A DNA stretch of 64,000 bases from Methyloversatilis sp. GTDB taxonomy: Bacteria; Pseudomonadota; Gammaproteobacteria; Burkholderiales; Rhodocyclaceae. The notes under the pieces were generated by a model. That model ran no database searches. It was not told where the DNA came from and worked only from the letters and a program-made list of their open reading frames with translations. The DNA is taken from positions 1 to 64,000 of the forward strand of contig NZ_JAUYNV010000019.1 of assembly GCF_030698125.1 (NCBI RefSeq). The letters are read 5' to 3'. Both the position numbers and the translations under genes were made by a program. Below, one piece after another: positions 9,002 through 17,160 of the stretch (position 1 is its first letter; each line of letters opens with the position of its first letter).

Positions 9002-9925
9002 ATGCACAGCGCAGCCACCGACTCCTTCCGCAGACTGACTGCCGCGCCCTTGTGCGCCCTGGCGCTCGCCGCCGTGCCACAGACTGCGTTCGCGAACTTC
9101 TTCGACCTCAGGACCGGCGTCGATTTCACCACCTGGACCTTGTCGGGCGATGCGACTGCATTCAACAACGATCTTGGCGATGCAACGGACAGCTATGCGC
9201 GGCTGAATCGCGGCATCGGCGGCGGATCGGTCGGGGGAGCGTTCGCGCCCGGGCCGGTAATTGTTGATTTCAATGCGCCGTTCGAGGTTTCGTTCCGGTT
9301 CTTTGTTTCGCATTCCGGAGGCGTCGATGGCGAGGGCAACCCGGTGGGGGTGCAAGGCGACGGCCTGACCTTCTTCATGACCGGCAACACACCCGCGCTC
9401 GGCCAGGGCGGCTCCGACCTGGGTTATGGCGGTAGCGGCATGAACGGCTACGCGTTTGCCGTCGACACGTTCAATTTCGACAACGAACCGCAAGCGGTCA
9501 GCGTGCAGATTCTGGGCGAGGGCAGCAGCACCCCCCTGGCATTCACGGAAACCGGCCTGCCCGACATTCAGCCGGCTGACTACTACCAGTGGTTCGGTAC
9601 GGTGGGCTTCACGCCGTCGGGTGATGACGACGAAACCGGCACGCTGTCCTTCGAAATCCTGCAGGCCTTCACCAATCAGAGCTATCGCGTCGAGTGGTCC
9701 TCTGCCGACTGGAGCTCCGTCGCGACCGACGTGTATGACGAAGAGTCGAACTTCCTCGGCCGCGGCATCCACTTTGGCTTTACGGCCGGCAACGGTCTGG
9801 CCGACGACGTGCATTTCGTCGGCTCGCTCACGGTCGCCCCGCCCATCCCCGAGCCCTCGACCTGGGCCATGCTGCTGGCCGGCCTCGGCCTGGCCGGATT
9901 CGCTGCCCGCGCCCGCCGGAACTGA
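9002..9925 (+). CDS. PEP-CTERM protein with L-type lectin-like domain
   Basis: A 307-residue exported protein. A signal peptide (LTAAPLCALALAAVPQTAFA) is followed by a beta-sandwich region with the signatures of legume-lectin-like domains: GDGLTFFM, LGYGGSG and a YAFAVDTFNFD metal-site-like segment. The C-terminus has the exosortase sorting signal: PEPSTWA, a hydrophobic helix and the basic tail RARRN. It should be handed to exosortase after export and displayed on the cell surface or in the matrix, perhaps binding glycans. The ATG at 9002 is 8 bases after AGAGGA; the ATG at 8996 is too close to it. It lies behind a sigma-54 promoter. Confidence 0.9.
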   Translation: MHSAATDSFRRLTAAPLCALALAAVPQTAFANFFDLRTGVDFTTWTLSGDATAFNNDLGDATDSYARLNRGIGGGSVGGAFAPGPVIVDFNAPFEVSFRFFVSHSGGVDGEGNPVGVQGDGLTFFMTGNTPALGQGGSDLGYGGSGMNGYAFAVDTFNFDNEPQAVSVQILGEGSSTPLAFTETGLPDIQPADYYQWFGTVGFTPSGDDDETGTLSFEILQAFTNQSYRVEWSSADWSSVATDVYDEESNFLGRGIHFGFTAGNGLADDVHFVGSLTVAPPIPEPSTWAMLLAGLGLAGFAARARRN

Positions 9926-10028
9926 GCATCCGGTCGAGCGCCGCTGCTGCCCGCACCGCCGGTCATGACGCGGAAGGGCTGATGAGATGACGCGAAAGCC
10001 GGCGCGGCTCGGCTGAACGTCGTCGGAG

Positions 10029-11111
10029 TTACCGGCTCGCGCTTGCCCTGCACGGCGCAACCGGATGCCGGGCAGCGCGTACGCCGGTCTCTGCCGGCAG
10101 CTTGAAGGTCGCGGCAACCTTCCGGCGCGACCCGACCGCTGGCTTCAACGTGGCGGGACGGCAGGAGAGGTCGGTGTCGAAGCCGTTGAGGTAGTCGGTC
10201 ATGGCGCCGATGCTCAGCAGGTGCTTGAGGTAGGCGCGCGCGAGTTTCGGCGGCCAGCCGCGGCGCGCCGGGTCGATGACGGCAAGCTCGGTTCGACCCG
10301 GGTAATGACGCTGGGCAAACATCCGGTAGGCGCGGCGAAAGCGCGGCGGCAAGGTGCATGCGGTGTCGCGCCAGGGCTTGTTCGGGCCGATGAAGTGGAC
10401 GAATTTCGGCTCCACCAGATCGGCGAAGAATCGCGACGACCACGTGTATTGCCAGTTCCACACCGGGCTGAGCTCGGTCCAGTGGCCGTCAAGTACAAGG
10501 TTCAGCAGCGACTGGTCGTGCCGCAGCACGGCTTCGGGCGAGTCGGCGAGCACCTGCAGGCAGCGCCCGAGTATGCGTTCTGACTGGTAACGCTCGACGT
10601 CGATCAGCAGCATGCCCGAGTTGAAGTAGGGCGACGCCGGCCGGCCGAGCTTGCGGTTCTCAGGCACGCGTCGCCCGGGCGTGCGCCACTGCACGTTGTC
10701 GCGCACCGCGCCGATGACCGCGCCGAGCAGGTCGATGCCCAGCAACTGATCAATGCCGGCACTCATCGGCATGATGTCGCTGTCGAGGTAGAGGACGCGC
10801 CGGTAGCGGCCCGTGACCGCGCCGGGGATCAGCAAGCGCAGGTAGGCCGCCGCGCCGTGGCGATCAGCATGGGTTCCGGTGTGGAACGGGTTGCCGGGCG
10901 GCATCTTCATCAGCTTGAGTCCGGTGGCAACCAACGACGGCGGCAGCTCCAGCTCGTCCTGTGAGAACAGGCAGATGTCGAACGTGCGGTCGGGGTGCAG
11001 CAACGCGATCTGCTCTGCCATGAACAACGCGTACGGCGCGTAGTTTGCGTCGCACGCCATGACGACGGCGGTGTCGTGCTGCACGCCCTGTCGGATGTCA
11101 TGTTGAGTCAT
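10029..11111 (-). CDS. Glycosyltransferase family 8 protein
   Basis: A 360-residue GT8-family retaining glycosyltransferase, related to LPS glucosyl/galactosyltransferases and GspA. It opens with TAVVMACDANYAPYA (nucleotide-sugar binding), has the metal-binding DxD as VLYLDSDIM near residue 110, the acceptor-side PYFNSGMLLID near residue 165, DQSLLN, and a later FVHFIGPNKPW segment with the conserved H-x-G-x2-KPW motif. Sugar and acceptor are unknown; a role in surface polysaccharide is a fair guess next to the PEP-CTERM gene. No signal peptide or membrane helix is evident, so it is probably cytosolic. Confidence 0.92.
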   Translation of the reverse strand: MTQHDIRQGVQHDTAVVMACDANYAPYALFMAEQIALLHPDRTFDICLFSQDELELPPSLVATGLKLMKMPPGNPFHTGTHADRHGAAAYLRLLIPGAVTGRYRRVLYLDSDIMPMSAGIDQLLGIDLLGAVIGAVRDNVQWRTPGRRVPENRKLGRPASPYFNSGMLLIDVERYQSERILGRCLQVLADSPEAVLRHDQSLLNLVLDGHWTELSPVWNWQYTWSSRFFADLVEPKFVHFIGPNKPWRDTACTLPPRFRRAYRMFAQRHYPGRTELAVIDPARRGWPPKLARAYLKHLLSIGAMTDYLNGFDTDLSCRPATLKPAVGSRRKVAATFKLPAETGVRAARHPVAPCRASASR

Positions 11112-11413
11112 GGGGTGGCTGACGGGAAAGTTGCCCGACTATCGTGACTGATCGACACATCCTGAGCGCAGCACATTAAGCGGCGCTTAACTCAGTTTCC
11201 TTACGCACGGTGGGGCGTACCCGAACCGGATTCCGACATGCGCATGCCCGGCGAGCGTGCCGGTTCGCCAGCGTACAGACCCTGCACGGCGCAGCCGCCA
11301 CGCTATGGGGGTCGAAGCGCCCGATGGTCGGGCGCGCGTCCAGCGCGGACGTCGTTGAGCGCCTTCCGCGCCACGACCCGGCTTCCGCAAGGCCTCCACA
11401 GGAAAGGGCAGTC
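11112..11413. other. Divergent intergenic region with a TTAAGC dyad
   Basis: This 302-base gap separates the GT8 gene from the stress-protein gene. The only structure I see is a perfect 15-base dyad at 11177-11191, TTAAGC-GGC-GCTTAA, which could be an operator for either gene. No gene is supported here. Confidence 0.5.
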
Positions 11414-11980
11414 ATGACATCCATCATCGCCGGGCGCCTGCAGCGTCAGGATCAGGTTGAACTCGCCATCACCGAACTGCTGGCCGCCGGTTTCCCGCGC
11501 GACGGCATCAGCACCTTCTACGTCAATCCGGCCGGGCAGCACGATCTGTATCCGGTCGGCGGCGACCGAGACGAATCACCGGGAACCAGCGAGGCCGACG
11601 GAGGGCTGGTCCGCGGGGCGGCCACCGGCGGCGCCATCGGCGCTGCGGTGGGCGTCGCCGGCATCGCCGTGATGGGTCCGGTCAGTTCGGTCCTGGGCGC
11701 GGCAGTCGGTGCCCACATCGGCACGCTGGTGGGCAGCCTGTCGCAGATGAAGGAAGGCGACGAGGAGGAGGCGGGTACCGATAACGCGCTGCCCCAGAGA
11801 GCGTCCGGAATGGTGGTGGCGGTGGCGATGAACGGGCAGGGCAGCGAGGCACAGGTGATCGCCATTCTCGAAGCACTCGGTGCCGACCAGATCGAACGCG
11901 CCGACGGCACGATCGCTGCCGGCGACTGGGGTGACTTCGACCCGCGCGACACGCCGAACCTGATCCGGCACCCGGAGTGA
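11414..11980 (+). CDS. Glycine-zipper general stress protein-like
   Basis: A 188-residue protein. Residues 1-35 (TSIIAGRLQRQDQVELAITEL) resemble the N-terminus of the general stress protein 17M-like family, which spans a short alpha/beta domain. Residues ~60-115 form a Gly/Ala-rich zipper (GAATGGAIGAAVGVAG, GAAVGAHIGTLVG) likely to insert in or pack against membranes. An acidic C-terminal region follows. Function is unknown; relatives are induced by stress. GGAAAGGGC precedes the ATG. Upstream in-frame sequence lacks protein character. Confidence 0.8.
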   Translation: MTSIIAGRLQRQDQVELAITELLAAGFPRDGISTFYVNPAGQHDLYPVGGDRDESPGTSEADGGLVRGAATGGAIGAAVGVAGIAVMGPVSSVLGAAVGAHIGTLVGSLSQMKEGDEEEAGTDNALPQRASGMVVAVAMNGQGSEAQVIAILEALGADQIERADGTIAAGDWGDFDPRDTPNLIRHPE

Positions 11981-12027
11981 ATGCTTGTTGAGGGACGCGC
12001 AAGGCCCGCCGCGGACCGGCGCCTGTG

Positions 12028-12139
12028 AGAACCGCGACGGTGTTGCCCTTAGTAGGAGCGGACCCTGTCCGCGATCTGTGCGTTGATCACGTGATACCGC
12101 ATTTCGGAGACCGCATCGCCTGCAGGGCAGGCTCCTACG
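12028..12139 (+). repeat. Tandem REP-like array, unit 1 (short form)
   Basis: A 112-base unit. It begins with an ACCGCGACGGTG block, carries the hairpin GCGGAC-CCT-GTCCGC (12058-12072) inside GTAGGAGCG..., then a TGATACCGCATTTCGGAGACC block, and ends in GGCTCCTACG. It lacks the ~70-base internal GC-rich segment present in units 2 and 3. Confidence 0.85.
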
Positions 12140-12320
12140 AAAACCGCGATGGTGCTGCCCTTCGGAGCGGACCCTGCCCGCGATCCGTGCGTTGATCACG
12201 TGATACCGCATTTCGGAGACCGCATCGCCTGCGGGGGCGGAGCGGGGGTTTCGGCGAGCACGGCTCGCCGCCCGTGGAGCCGGTCGGCCATGCAGGGCCG
12301 ACCGTGGGACGGCTCCTACG
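12140..12320 (+). repeat. Tandem REP-like array, unit 2 (long form)
   Basis: A 181-base unit with the same order as unit 1 plus an internal segment: GGGGGCGGAGCGGGGG, TTTCGGCGAGCACGG, a GCTCGCCGCC block and a GGTCGGCC-ATGCA-GGGCCGACC-like hairpin, ending in GGACGGCTCCTACG. GGAGC at the start and GCTCC at the end give the unit inverted termini. Confidence 0.85.
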
Positions 12321-12506
12321 AAAACCGCGACGGCGCTGCCCTTCGTAGGAGCGGACCCTGTCCGCGATGGGCGCGTCGATCAAGCGGTGCCGCCATTTCG
12401 GAGACCGGAATCGCCTGCGGGGGCGGAGCGGGGGTTTCGGCGAGCATTGCTCGCCGCCCGCAGAGCCGGTCGGCCATGCAGGGCCGACCGTGGGACGGCT
12501 CCTACG
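12321..12506 (+). repeat. Tandem REP-like array, unit 3 (long form)
   Basis: A 186-base unit nearly identical in order to unit 2, with TAGGAGCGGACCCTGTCCGC near its start and GGGACGGCTCCTACG at its end. Some substitutions occur in the middle (for example GCGGTGCCGCC for the TGATACCGC block). Confidence 0.85.
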
Positions 12507-12555
12507 AATACCGCGACGGTGTTGCCCTTCGGAGCGGGCCCTGCCCGCGATAGGC
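12507..12555 (+). repeat. Tandem REP-like array, partial unit 4
   Basis: Begins with the same ATACCGCGACGGTG block and hairpin (GGAGCGGGCCCTGCCCGCGAT) as the other units and then stops, ending the array just before the 3' end of msrA. Confidence 0.8.
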
Positions 12556-12608
12556 GACACCGTGCGCCTGAACGCGCGCATCGTCCTGGCTTCCGGCGTC
12601 CCGGCACT

Positions 12609-13235
12609 TCACTTCCCGCCCCACAGCTCCTTCAGCCGCGCATCGCGGCCGCAGCTCCAGCGGTAGTACTGGTAGCGCGCCGGGTTCTTCTTGTAATAGT
12701 CCTGGTGATAGTCCTCGGCCGGGTAGAAGGTGCTCGCCGTGTTGATTTCGGTGACGATGGGCGCCTTGAAGGGCTTGGTCTTTTCCAGTTCGGCTAGCGA
12801 ACGCCGTGCGGCTTCGAGCTGAGTGGCGTCGTGCGTGAAGATGGCGCTGCGGTAGGAGTGCCCGGCGTCGCAGAACTGACGGTCTTTCGTGGTCGGATCG
12901 ATGCTGCGCCAGAAATGGGCCAGCAGCTGTTCGTAGCTCACCTTCGCCGGGTCGTACTCGATCAGCACCGCTTCAGCGTGGCCGGTGGTGTCGGATGACA
13001 CCGTCTTGTAGGTCGGGTTGGGGGTTTTGCCGCCGGTGTAGCCCGAGGTGGTCGACAGCACGCCCGGCACCTTGTCGAAATCGACCTCGACGCACCAGAA
13101 GCAGCCGCCCGCAAAAGTGGCTTTCGCAACCGCGGGCGGTGCGGCCGGTGCAGCGGCAGGCGCTTGCGCGAACACGACCGCGCACAGCGCGGCGCCGGCC
13201 AGTGCGCCGATCAGCTGTTTCGTCACGGCGCTCAC
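12609..13235 (-). CDS. msrA: Exported peptide-methionine (S)-S-oxide reductase
   Basis: A 208-residue MsrA that reduces the S epimer of methionine sulfoxide. A Sec signal peptide (LIGALAGAALCAVVFAQAPA) and an Ala/Pro linker precede the catalytic domain; the active-site Cys is the first of GGCFWCVE near residue 45. Further family segments are GYTGG, GHAEAV, DAGHSYRSAIF and YPAEDYHQDYY. The start is a GTG whose first base overlaps the msrB stop (GTGA). The secretion signal means it repairs periplasmic or outer proteins rather than cytosolic ones. It is the second gene of an msrB-msrA operon. Confidence 0.93.
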   Translation of the reverse strand: MSAVTKQLIGALAGAALCAVVFAQAPAAAPAAPPAVAKATFAGGCFWCVEVDFDKVPGVLSTTSGYTGGKTPNPTYKTVSSDTTGHAEAVLIEYDPAKVSYEQLLAHFWRSIDPTTKDRQFCDAGHSYRSAIFTHDATQLEAARRSLAELEKTKPFKAPIVTEINTASTFYPAEDYHQDYYKKNPARYQYYRWSCGRDARLKELWGGK

Positions 13236-13744
13236 GCCTCGGCGGGCGCGAAACGCAGCGCGATGCCGTTGTTGCAGTAGCGCTTGCCGGTCGGCGCCGG
13301 GCCGTCGTCGAACACATGACCTTGATGGCCGCCGCAGCGCGCGCAGTGGTATTCGGTGCGCGGCAGGATGGCCTTGAAGTCGGTCTTGGTGCCGAGTGCT
13401 CCGGGCAGCGCGGTATGGAAGCTGGGCCAGCCGGTGCCGCTTTCGTATTTCGTGTCGGACGAAAACAGCGGCAGATCGCAGCCGGCGCAGTGATAGGTGC
13501 CGCGGCGCTTCTCGTCGTTCAGCGGGCTGCTGCGCGGGCGCTCGGTGCCTTCATTGCGCAGTACCGCGTACTGGCCGGGCGACAGGCGCTTGCGCCACTC
13601 GGCGTCACTGAGCTTGAGCGGGATGGGAGCGCCGCTGGCGGCGGCGGCAGGTGCGTCGGCCGCGATCACGCGGGCGGCGACTGCGCCGAGCGCGCCGGCG
13701 GCGATCACGCTCAGCCATTCGCGTCGGTTGATGTGTCGGTTCAT
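13232..13744 (-). CDS. msrB: Tat-exported peptide-methionine (R)-S-oxide reductase
   Basis: A 170-residue MsrB that reduces the R epimer of methionine sulfoxide. The N-terminus has a twin-arginine signal (NRREWLSVIAAG, then an Ala-rich h-region and AADA). The zinc-site pairs are YHCAGCDL and YHCARCGGHQGHVF; the catalytic Cys is in RYCNNGIALRF (the usual SL is AL here). GAGGAG precedes the ATG. With msrA downstream (4-base overlap) it forms a two-gene export pair that restores both sulfoxide epimers outside the cytoplasm. Tat export suggests the zinc protein folds before transport. Confidence 0.93.
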   Translation of the reverse strand: MNRHINRREWLSVIAAGALGAVAARVIAADAPAAAASGAPIPLKLSDAEWRKRLSPGQYAVLRNEGTERPRSSPLNDEKRRGTYHCAGCDLPLFSSDTKYESGTGWPSFHTALPGALGTKTDFKAILPRTEYHCARCGGHQGHVFDDGPAPTGKRYCNNGIALRFAPAEA

Positions 13745-14085
13745 GCAGAATCTCCTCGTGGGTATGCGGTGCGGCGCAGGGCGCCTCAGTGGACGTGCCC
13801 GGGTCGGGCCGGCTCATGCAGGATCAGACCGGCAGGGCAGGGTCAGGCTTACAACGGCCGGCGGCACGGGTGCGCACTGCGACACGCAGCCCATGCGTAT
13901 CTTCGGGCTGGCATGCGCTGTGTTGTCTCGGACAGTGCGGATGGCCGCGAAATCCCGCGGTGTGAAAGAGGGTGCGAACCGGGGCGGTGCGCGGGCGGCG
14001 GAACCCGGACCTTGCGACCGGTTGCGGCGCCGGCACAGGACCCGGCACCCGCCGCCGGATCGGGTGCGACTTCAGTTGCGTCCGC
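13745..14085. other. Intergenic region without a recognised gene
   Basis: A 341-base gap between msrB and the ECF sigma gene, both on the minus strand. It holds the msrB ribosome site at its left end and a small CCGCG/CGCGG dyad at 13945-13960. No convincing promoter box, gene or RNA is visible to me. Confidence 0.5.
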
Positions 14086-15375
14086 TCAGCCGCCCCCTGC
14101 ATTGCGCGCGCAGTGTGCGGCGCGCTCGAGCAGCAGCGCGCGTTCGCGCCCGTTCTGCGTCAGTGCCGCCGCGCGCCTGAACTCCGCTGCTGCCTCGTCC
14201 TGCCGACCGAGTTTGTCCAGCAGATCGCCACGCACGCCGGGCAGCAGGTGATAGTGACGCAGCGCCGGGTCATCGAGCAGCCGGTCGATGATGTCCAGCC
14301 CGGCCTGCGGCCCGAAGGCCATGGCCAGGGCGACGGCCCGGTTCAGCTCGACCACCGGTGACGGCGCCAGCTCGGCCAGCGCGTCATACAGCGCAGCGAT
14401 ACGGCCCCAGTCGGTATCGGCGGCGGTGGCGGCGCGCGCGTGACAGGCGGCGATGGCGGCCTGCAGCGCATACGGGCCGTAACCGTCGGGTGACGCGGCG
14501 CGTTCCAGTGCCGCCAGGCCACGCCGGATCAGCAGCCGGTCCCAGCGGTTGCGGTCCTGCTCGAGCAGCAGGATGGGCGCGCCGGCCGCATCGACGCGCG
14601 CGTGCAGCCGCGACGACTGTATTTCCATCAGCGCCACCAGTCCGTGCACTTCCGGTTCGGCCGGCGCCAGCACGGCCAGGATGCGGCCCAGCCGCAGCGC
14701 CTCTTCGCACAGCGTCGGACGCATCCAGTCGTCACCGGCGGTGGCCGAATAGCCTTCGTTGAAAATCAGGTAGATCACCTTCAGCACCGACGACAGCCGT
14801 GCCGCCAGTTCGGCTGGCGGCGGCAGTTCGAACGGCACGCGGGCCTCGGCCAGCGTGCGCTTGGCGCGCACGATGCGCTGGGCGATCGTCGCTTCAGGCA
14901 CCAGGAAGGCGCGCGCGATGTCGGGCGTGCCCAGGCCGCCGATCAGGCGCAGCGTCAGCGCCACGCGCGCTTCGAGCGACAACACCGGGTGGCAGGCGAT
15001 GAACACGAGGCGCAGCACGTCGTCGCCGAGCGGATTGTCGACGGCGGCTTCGAGCGCGGCGTCGGGTGCGGGCGGCGCGCCGTCCTGCAACTGACCTTCG
15101 AGTTCGAACGCGATGTCGTCGGCCTTGCGTGCGTGCAGCGTGCGCTGGCGCAACAGGTCGATGGCGCGGTTCTTTGCCGCGGTCATCAGCCAGGCGGCCG
15201 GATTGTCGGGTATGCCTTTCAGCGGCCACTGTTCGAGCGCCGTCAGCAGCGCGTCCTGCGCCAGCTCTTCGGCCAGGCCGATGTCGCGCACCCGGCGCGC
15301 CAGCGCACCGACGATGCGCGCCGATTCGATGCGCCACACCGCATCGAGCGTGCGGTGGATGTCGGGCGCGCTCAT
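14086..15375 (-). CDS. ECF42-type RNA polymerase sigma factor with C-terminal extension
   Basis: A 429-residue sigma factor. Region 2 lies near residues 10-80 (VRDIGLAEELAQDALLTALE, NPAAWLMTAAKNRAIDLLR), region 4 near 125-185 (HPVLSLEARVALTLRLIGG, EATIAQRIVRAKRTL). The remaining ~230 residues (from LKVIYLIFNEGYSA) are the DUF6596/TPR-like extension that defines the ECF42 group and is needed for activity in studied members. The ECF42 group is encoded beside DGPF/YciI proteins, and two lie directly upstream here. It is the last gene of a four-gene minus-strand operon, and a TGTCGA/CGTC promoter in front of the first gene fits autoregulation. No anti-sigma factor gene is present. Confidence 0.92.
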   Translation of the reverse strand: MSAPDIHRTLDAVWRIESARIVGALARRVRDIGLAEELAQDALLTALEQWPLKGIPDNPAAWLMTAAKNRAIDLLRQRTLHARKADDIAFELEGQLQDGAPPAPDAALEAAVDNPLGDDVLRLVFIACHPVLSLEARVALTLRLIGGLGTPDIARAFLVPEATIAQRIVRAKRTLAEARVPFELPPPAELAARLSSVLKVIYLIFNEGYSATAGDDWMRPTLCEEALRLGRILAVLAPAEPEVHGLVALMEIQSSRLHARVDAAGAPILLLEQDRNRWDRLLIRRGLAALERAASPDGYGPYALQAAIAACHARAATAADTDWGRIAALYDALAELAPSPVVELNRAVALAMAFGPQAGLDIIDRLLDDPALRHYHLLPGVRGDLLDKLGRQDEAAAEFRRAAALTQNGRERALLLERAAHCARNAGGG

Positions 15376-15391
15376 CGGCCGCGCCTGTGCG

Positions 15392-15805
15392 TCATGAGGC
15401 GCCGGCGTCCATCGCGCGGAAGCGGTCGATCGCCTCGCCCGGCGCGAAGTCGTCCAGCTCGAACAGCTGCCTCACTTCTATTTCGGCGTCGACGCCTTCG
15501 CCGGCCGGGTTCGGAAAGCGGCGCGTCCATTCCAGCGCTTCTTCGCGGCTGTTCACCTGGATGAGCGTGTAGCCGGCGATCATGTCCGTGCCCCCGGTAA
15601 AGGGCCCGTCGGTCACGTTGCGCGTACTGCCGCGGTAGTGGATGCGCCAGCCGTGCGCGCTCGGCTTCAGCCCCGAGGCGTCGAGCAGCACGCCCGCCCG
15701 CATGAGCGCTTCGTGATAGCCGGCCATCGTGGCCAGCAGCGGTTCTTCGGGCATCACGCCGGCTTCGGTGTCGCGCGTGGCCTTGACGATGATCATGTAG
15801 CGCAT
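15392..15805 (-). CDS. YciI/DGPF family protein
   Basis: A 137-residue YCII-related dimeric alpha/beta-barrel protein of the DGPF group; its defining motif reads TDGPFTGG near residue 65. It starts MRYMIIVKATRDTEAG and has the conserved LLDASGLKPS and GYTLIQVNSREEALEW segments. Function of DGPF proteins is unknown, but they are the constant companions and regulon members of ECF42 sigma factors. The ATG at 15805 is chosen because the domain starts there and GAAGGA precedes it. Only 16 bases separate it from the sigma gene. Confidence 0.9.
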   Translation of the reverse strand: MRYMIIVKATRDTEAGVMPEEPLLATMAGYHEALMRAGVLLDASGLKPSAHGWRIHYRGSTRNVTDGPFTGGTDMIAGYTLIQVNSREEALEWTRRFPNPAGEGVDAEIEVRQLFELDDFAPGEAIDRFRAMDAGAS

Positions 15806-15884
15806 GGCGGGCTTCCTTCGCGGTTGCTTGAGCACGCAACAGACGGACGATGCCCGGACGGCCCGGCGCCGTCGCGTGGGTCAC

Positions 15885-16244
15885 TCATCCTTTTTCGAAA
15901 CACGGTCCGACGCCGCGCACTTCCACCGTCGACCAGGAGGCGGCCGGGCAGGCGCGCGCGATGTCGATCGCCTCCTGCCGGTTGTCGGTGGCCAGCAGGA
16001 AGAAGCCGCCGACCATTTCCTTGGCTTCGGCGAACGGCCCGTCGACCACGCTGGTACGGCCTTCGCGCGTCTCCACGCGCGCGCCGGTGGCCGTCGAGTG
16101 CAGCGATTCGCTGGCGATCAACAGGCCGCGCGCCTGCAGGTCGGCGCCGAAACGCATCATGCTGTCGTACAGCGCGCGTCCTTCTTCTTCGGTGCGTTCG
16201 GCGCGCTGGCCGACCGGTTCGACGATCAACAACATGTGCGGCAT
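15885..16244 (-). CDS. YciI/DGPF family protein
   Basis: A 119-residue second DGPF protein in the ECF42 operon, with the signature VVDGPFAEAKEMVGGFFLL. It starts MPHMLLIVEPVGQR after an AAGGAG ribosome site; in-frame sequence upstream of this ATG is not protein-like. It is diverged from its neighbour, so this is an old duplication or a separate acquisition. Two DGPF genes plus a VOC protein is a typical ECF42 set. Confidence 0.9.
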   Translation of the reverse strand: MPHMLLIVEPVGQRAERTEEEGRALYDSMMRFGADLQARGLLIASESLHSTATGARVETREGRTSVVDGPFAEAKEMVGGFFLLATDNRQEAIDIARACPAASWSTVEVRGVGPCFEKG

Positions 16245-16317
16245 GGTGTGCTCCTTGTGCGGGACCGGTGGCGCCGGTCGGGTCGGTGACGGGATGCAGG
16301 CGATTGCCGGCGCTACC

Positions 16318-16806
16318 TCAGTGGCCGTCCGGGTTGCCCGCATCGTTGCTGCACATCGCCCGCACCGCGGCCTGCAATTCATCGGGGCTGACGTCGCGCA
16401 GGTGGGTGGCGACCGACCACTCATGTCCGAACGGGTCTTTCAGCTTGCCGTAGCGGTCGCCCCAGAACGCATCGTCGACCGGCATCGTGACGGTAGCACC
16501 GGCCGCCACAGCGCGGGCGACGACCGCGTCGACATCGGCGACCTGCAGATGCAGCGTGACCGGTGAGCCGCCAAGGTGTATCGGGTCGAACAGGCCGCAG
16601 CCGGCAAAGGCGTCGACCAGCATGACCGTCGAATCGCCGATGCGGATGGCTGCATGGATGATGTTGCCCTGCGGCGCAGCAAGGCGCATCTGCTCCTCGG
16701 CGCCGAAGGCGGTCTGGTAGAAGGCGATGGCCGCGGCGGCATCGGCGCACACCAGATGCGGGGTGACGGTGTGCATGCCGTCGGGGATGGGCTTGACGTG
16801 GGACAT
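16318..16806 (-). CDS. VOC family (PhnB/glyoxalase-like) protein
   Basis: A 162-residue vicinal-oxygen-chelate protein of the PhnB/3-demethylubiquinone-methyltransferase-like subgroup. It has paired beta-alpha-beta-beta-beta modules; recognisable segments are MHTVTPHLVCADAAAAIAFY, FGAEEQMR, IGDSTVMLVD and the closing DRYGKLKDPFGHEWSVATH. The substrate is unknown. It is the first gene of the ECF42 operon, ~60 bases downstream of the predicted ECF42 promoter. The start at 16806 fits the domain; GGAGAA precedes it. Confidence 0.88.
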   Translation of the reverse strand: MSHVKPIPDGMHTVTPHLVCADAAAAIAFYQTAFGAEEQMRLAAPQGNIIHAAIRIGDSTVMLVDAFAGCGLFDPIHLGGSPVTLHLQVADVDAVVARAVAAGATVTMPVDDAFWGDRYGKLKDPFGHEWSVATHLRDVSPDELQAAVRAMCSNDAGNPDGH

Positions 16807-16865
16807 GGTCGGGTTCTCCTGGCAGGTGTCGGGCGCCGCCACCATTCGGGGCGCGTCACCATCAC

Positions 16866-16892
16866 GACGAAGCAGACGGCACCGGATCGACA
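16866..16892 (-). promoter_or_regulatory. Predicted ECF42-dependent promoter
   Basis: On the minus strand TGTCGA (16892-16887) is followed after 17 bases by CGTC (16869-16866). ECF42 sigma factors of Streptomyces and others are reported to use TGTCGA at -35 and a CGA/TC-type -10. The match sits ~60 bases before the first gene of the operon that encodes the sigma factor. Confidence 0.7.
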
Positions 16893-17072
16893 CGATACGC
16901 CCGCATTTTTTGCGGACGACTGCCGATTCCCGCGCCGGACCCGTTCAGCCGCGGCGGTCCGGTGGCGGGACGCGGTGGCTGACACCGCCGCATGGATACA
17001 GGTACTCGGCGGATTGTCGGTACGGGCACTGTTCTCGTTGGAGCGGCGCCCACTCCGAGCCGGGTTCTGTTC

Positions 17073-17160
17073 TTGTGGGAGCCGCGTTCTCGCCGCGCTA
17101 CTCACTTTGATCAGCGATCATCGCAGTACAGGTCGCGGCGGGGAGCCGCTCCCACAGCAA
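17073..17160. repeat. BIME-like inverted pair of REP arms
   Basis: An arm TTGTGGGAGCCGCG...CGCCGCG (17073-17097) and an inverted copy CGCGGCG...GAGCCGCTCCCACAGCAA (17134-17160) flank a short spacer with a GATC-AGC-GATC dyad. Arms of the GTGGGAGC(G/C)GC type are a known REP family of Pseudomonas and relatives. More partial copies (AGCTCCCACACGGGAGGCTCCC) follow to ~17190. No gene lies in this part of the 640-base gap. Confidence 0.65.

Noticed and set aside
12028-12555. CRISPR array
   Set aside because: Units are 112-186 bases with internal hairpins and no short regular repeat-spacer pattern; no cas gene is near.
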